Of a stretch of 64,000 nt of DNA, positions 62,955-64,000 are shown piece after piece. The first letter of the stretch is position 1; each line of letters starts with the position of its first letter. The stretch comes from Streptomyces sp. NBC_01446 (GTDB lineage: Bacteria > Actinomycetota > Actinomycetes > Streptomycetales > Streptomycetaceae): positions 992,001 to 1,056,000 of the forward strand of contig NZ_JAPEPO010000002.1 in the NCBI RefSeq assembly GCF_026340095.1, written 5' to 3'. The notes beneath the pieces were generated by a model. The model worked only from the letters and a program-made list of their open reading frames with translations. It was not told the DNA's origin and made no database searches. Both the position numbers and the translations under genes were made by a program.

Positions 62955-63956
62955 ATGCATCCCGTGGCACGTCCCGTTGCACATTCCGCTGCGCAGTCCG
63001 TCGGGCATTCCGTGGCGCATTCCGTGGCGATGGCACTCCCCGAGGGCACGATGCTCTTCGAGGCCGCGGGGGCGTTCGAAGTCTTCGGCTCCGACCACTC
63101 CGACCTGGCCGCGCCCTGGTACTCGTTCACCACCTGCGGACCCGCCGGGTCCCGCGTCGGCGACTGGCTGCGGGCGGACACCACCCACGGACTCGAGGCC
63201 GTCGCCGATGCCCGGACGGTGATCGTCCCGGCGTGGCGCGACGTCGAGCAGGAGCCTCCGCAGGAGCTGCTCGACGCCCTCCGCACCGCTCACGCGGCCG
63301 GCGCCCGGATCGCCTCGCTGTGCACCGGCGCCTTCGTCCTGGCCGCCGCCGGACTCCTCGACGGACGCCGCGCCACCACTCACTGGGCGCACACGGCGAG
63401 ACTCGCGGAACGGTATCCGCGCGTCAGGGTCGACGCCGACGTGCTGTTCACCGACGAGGGCAGCGTCCTCACGTCCGCGGGGAAGGCCGCCGGAATGGAC
63501 CTGTGCCTGCACATCGTCCGCACGGACCACGGGGCGACGGTGGCCAACGCCCTCGCGCGACACCTCGTGACCCCGCCCCATCGGGACGGCGGCCAGGCGC
63601 AGTTCATCCCGGCGCCGGTGACGCACGGGCGCGACCATCCGCTCGCCGATCTGCTCCCCTGGGTGCTGGCGCGGATCGACCAGCCGCTCACCGTCGAGGA
63701 CATGGCCCGGCAGGCGGGCATGAGCAGCCGCAACCTGGTGCGGCACTTCCATGCCGTCACCGGGACGGCGCCCTTGAGGTGGCTGCTGAGTCAGCGCGTC
63801 CGGGAGGCGCAGGAGCTGCTGGAGTCGAGCGACGAGACCGTCGAGCGGATCGCGGCACGGACCGGCATGGGGACCTCCGCCACGCTACGGCGGCACTTCA
63901 CCCGCGTCACCGGCCTGCCGCCCGAGTCCTACCGCAGGACGTTCGGCGGCCGGTGA
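62955..63956 (+). CDS. GlxA-family AraC regulator with repeat N-terminus
   Basis: 333 residues. A DJ-1/PfpI-like domain (EGTMLFEAAGAFEVFGSDHS, SLCTGAFVLAAAGLLDGRRATTHW, key part SLCTGAFVLAAAGLLDGR) precedes a C-terminal AraC HTH (DMARQAGMSSRNLVRHFHAVTG). The first 25 residues (VARPVAHSAAQSVGHSVAHS) are a degenerate repeat upstream of the usual start region. TACAGT seven bases before the ATG would fit a leaderless transcript. It probably controls the divergent saccharopine-dehydrogenase-like gene. Confidence 0.92.
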   Translation: MHPVARPVAHSAAQSVGHSVAHSVAMALPEGTMLFEAAGAFEVFGSDHSDLAAPWYSFTTCGPAGSRVGDWLRADTTHGLEAVADARTVIVPAWRDVEQEPPQELLDALRTAHAAGARIASLCTGAFVLAAAGLLDGRRATTHWAHTARLAERYPRVRVDADVLFTDEGSVLTSAGKAAGMDLCLHIVRTDHGATVANALARHLVTPPHRDGGQAQFIPAPVTHGRDHPLADLLPWVLARIDQPLTVEDMARQAGMSSRNLVRHFHAVTGTAPLRWLLSQRVREAQELLESSDETVERIAARTGMGTSATLRRHFTRVTGLPPESYRRTFGGR

Positions 63957-64000
63957 CACGCGCCGCTCCCTGCACGATGCGCACCCCACAACATCACCGA

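Overview
The window is high-GC actinobacterial DNA and almost certainly Streptomyces. It has a short chaplin gene, an initiator tRNA typical of the group, frequent GTG/TTG starts, many TetR-type regulators, a SpoIIE-type phosphatase with a fused kinase-like domain, F420/deazaflavin-type small enzymes and likely leaderless genes. It reads as chromosomal accessory (arm-like) sequence: catabolic and resistance genes, each beside its own regulator, mixed with gene relics and one insertion element.

Layout. 1-2.3 kb: UbiD/UbiX-type hydroxyarylate decarboxylase pair, divergent from a MarR regulator. 2.3-3.7 kb: TetR and divergent SDR. 3.9-6.3 kb: methyltransferase with a (GT)n-coding hexamer repeat, and a secreted HAD phosphatase. 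6.4-8.0 kb: TetR and class II aldolase, separated by three operator-like palindromes at 17-bp spacing. 8.2-11.5 kb: ankyrin-repeat protein and an IS607-type element with a doubly frameshifted serine recombinase and an intact TnpB-like protein that lacks the zinc finger. 11.5-13.9 kb: aldo-keto reductase with two TetR genes. 14-16 kb: chaplin, a truncated beta-helix/F5-8C relic and a degenerate SDR. 16.3-20.5 kb: secreted KNH-like protein, Fur-type peroxide regulator, catalase-peroxidase KatG and an HPP membrane protein. 20.8-23.1 kb: small membrane proteins and tRNA-fMet.

23.2-31.3 kb is the most coherent block, a hexarate (glucarate/galactarate) catabolic locus. An operon reads leftward as kdgD, GntP-type symporter, gudD, with a divergent IclR gene. 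Beside it lie a LysR gene, an enolase-superfamily galactarate/talarate dehydratase and a second KDG dehydratase. The promoters of the last two share an aligned stretch of about 54 bp, which suggests co-regulation. Both dehydratase branches would feed the alpha-ketoglutarate semialdehyde route; the final dehydrogenase is not in the window.

31.8-36.4 kb: secreted protein, then a rifampicin-monooxygenase-like FAD enzyme preceded by a rifamycin-associated-element-like palindrome, then small enzymes and an XRE regulator. 36.4-44.1 kb: lipoprotein, AraC/PhyH pair with closely spaced starts, amidohydrolase, OafA-like acyltransferase, ECF sigma factor and PucR regulator. 44.2-51 kb: TetR plus a clan-A glycosidase, a two-gene hypothetical/DUF6183 unit and a 928-residue multidomain phosphatase. 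51-64 kb: small enzymes and regulators (PPOX, DUF1330, NUDIX-like, Ddn-like, SnoaL-like, CGNR, alpha/beta hydrolase, GNAT), a large leftward glycosidase-like gene behind a 19-bp inverted repeat, SDR/ArsR separated by eleven hexamers, a P450 relic, and a saccharopine-dehydrogenase-like gene divergent from a GlxA-type AraC regulator.

The strongest theme is regulatory architecture: at least eight regulator/target pairs have visible palindromic or repeated operators in the shared intergenic region. All functions are inferred by reading the sequence, without database searches.
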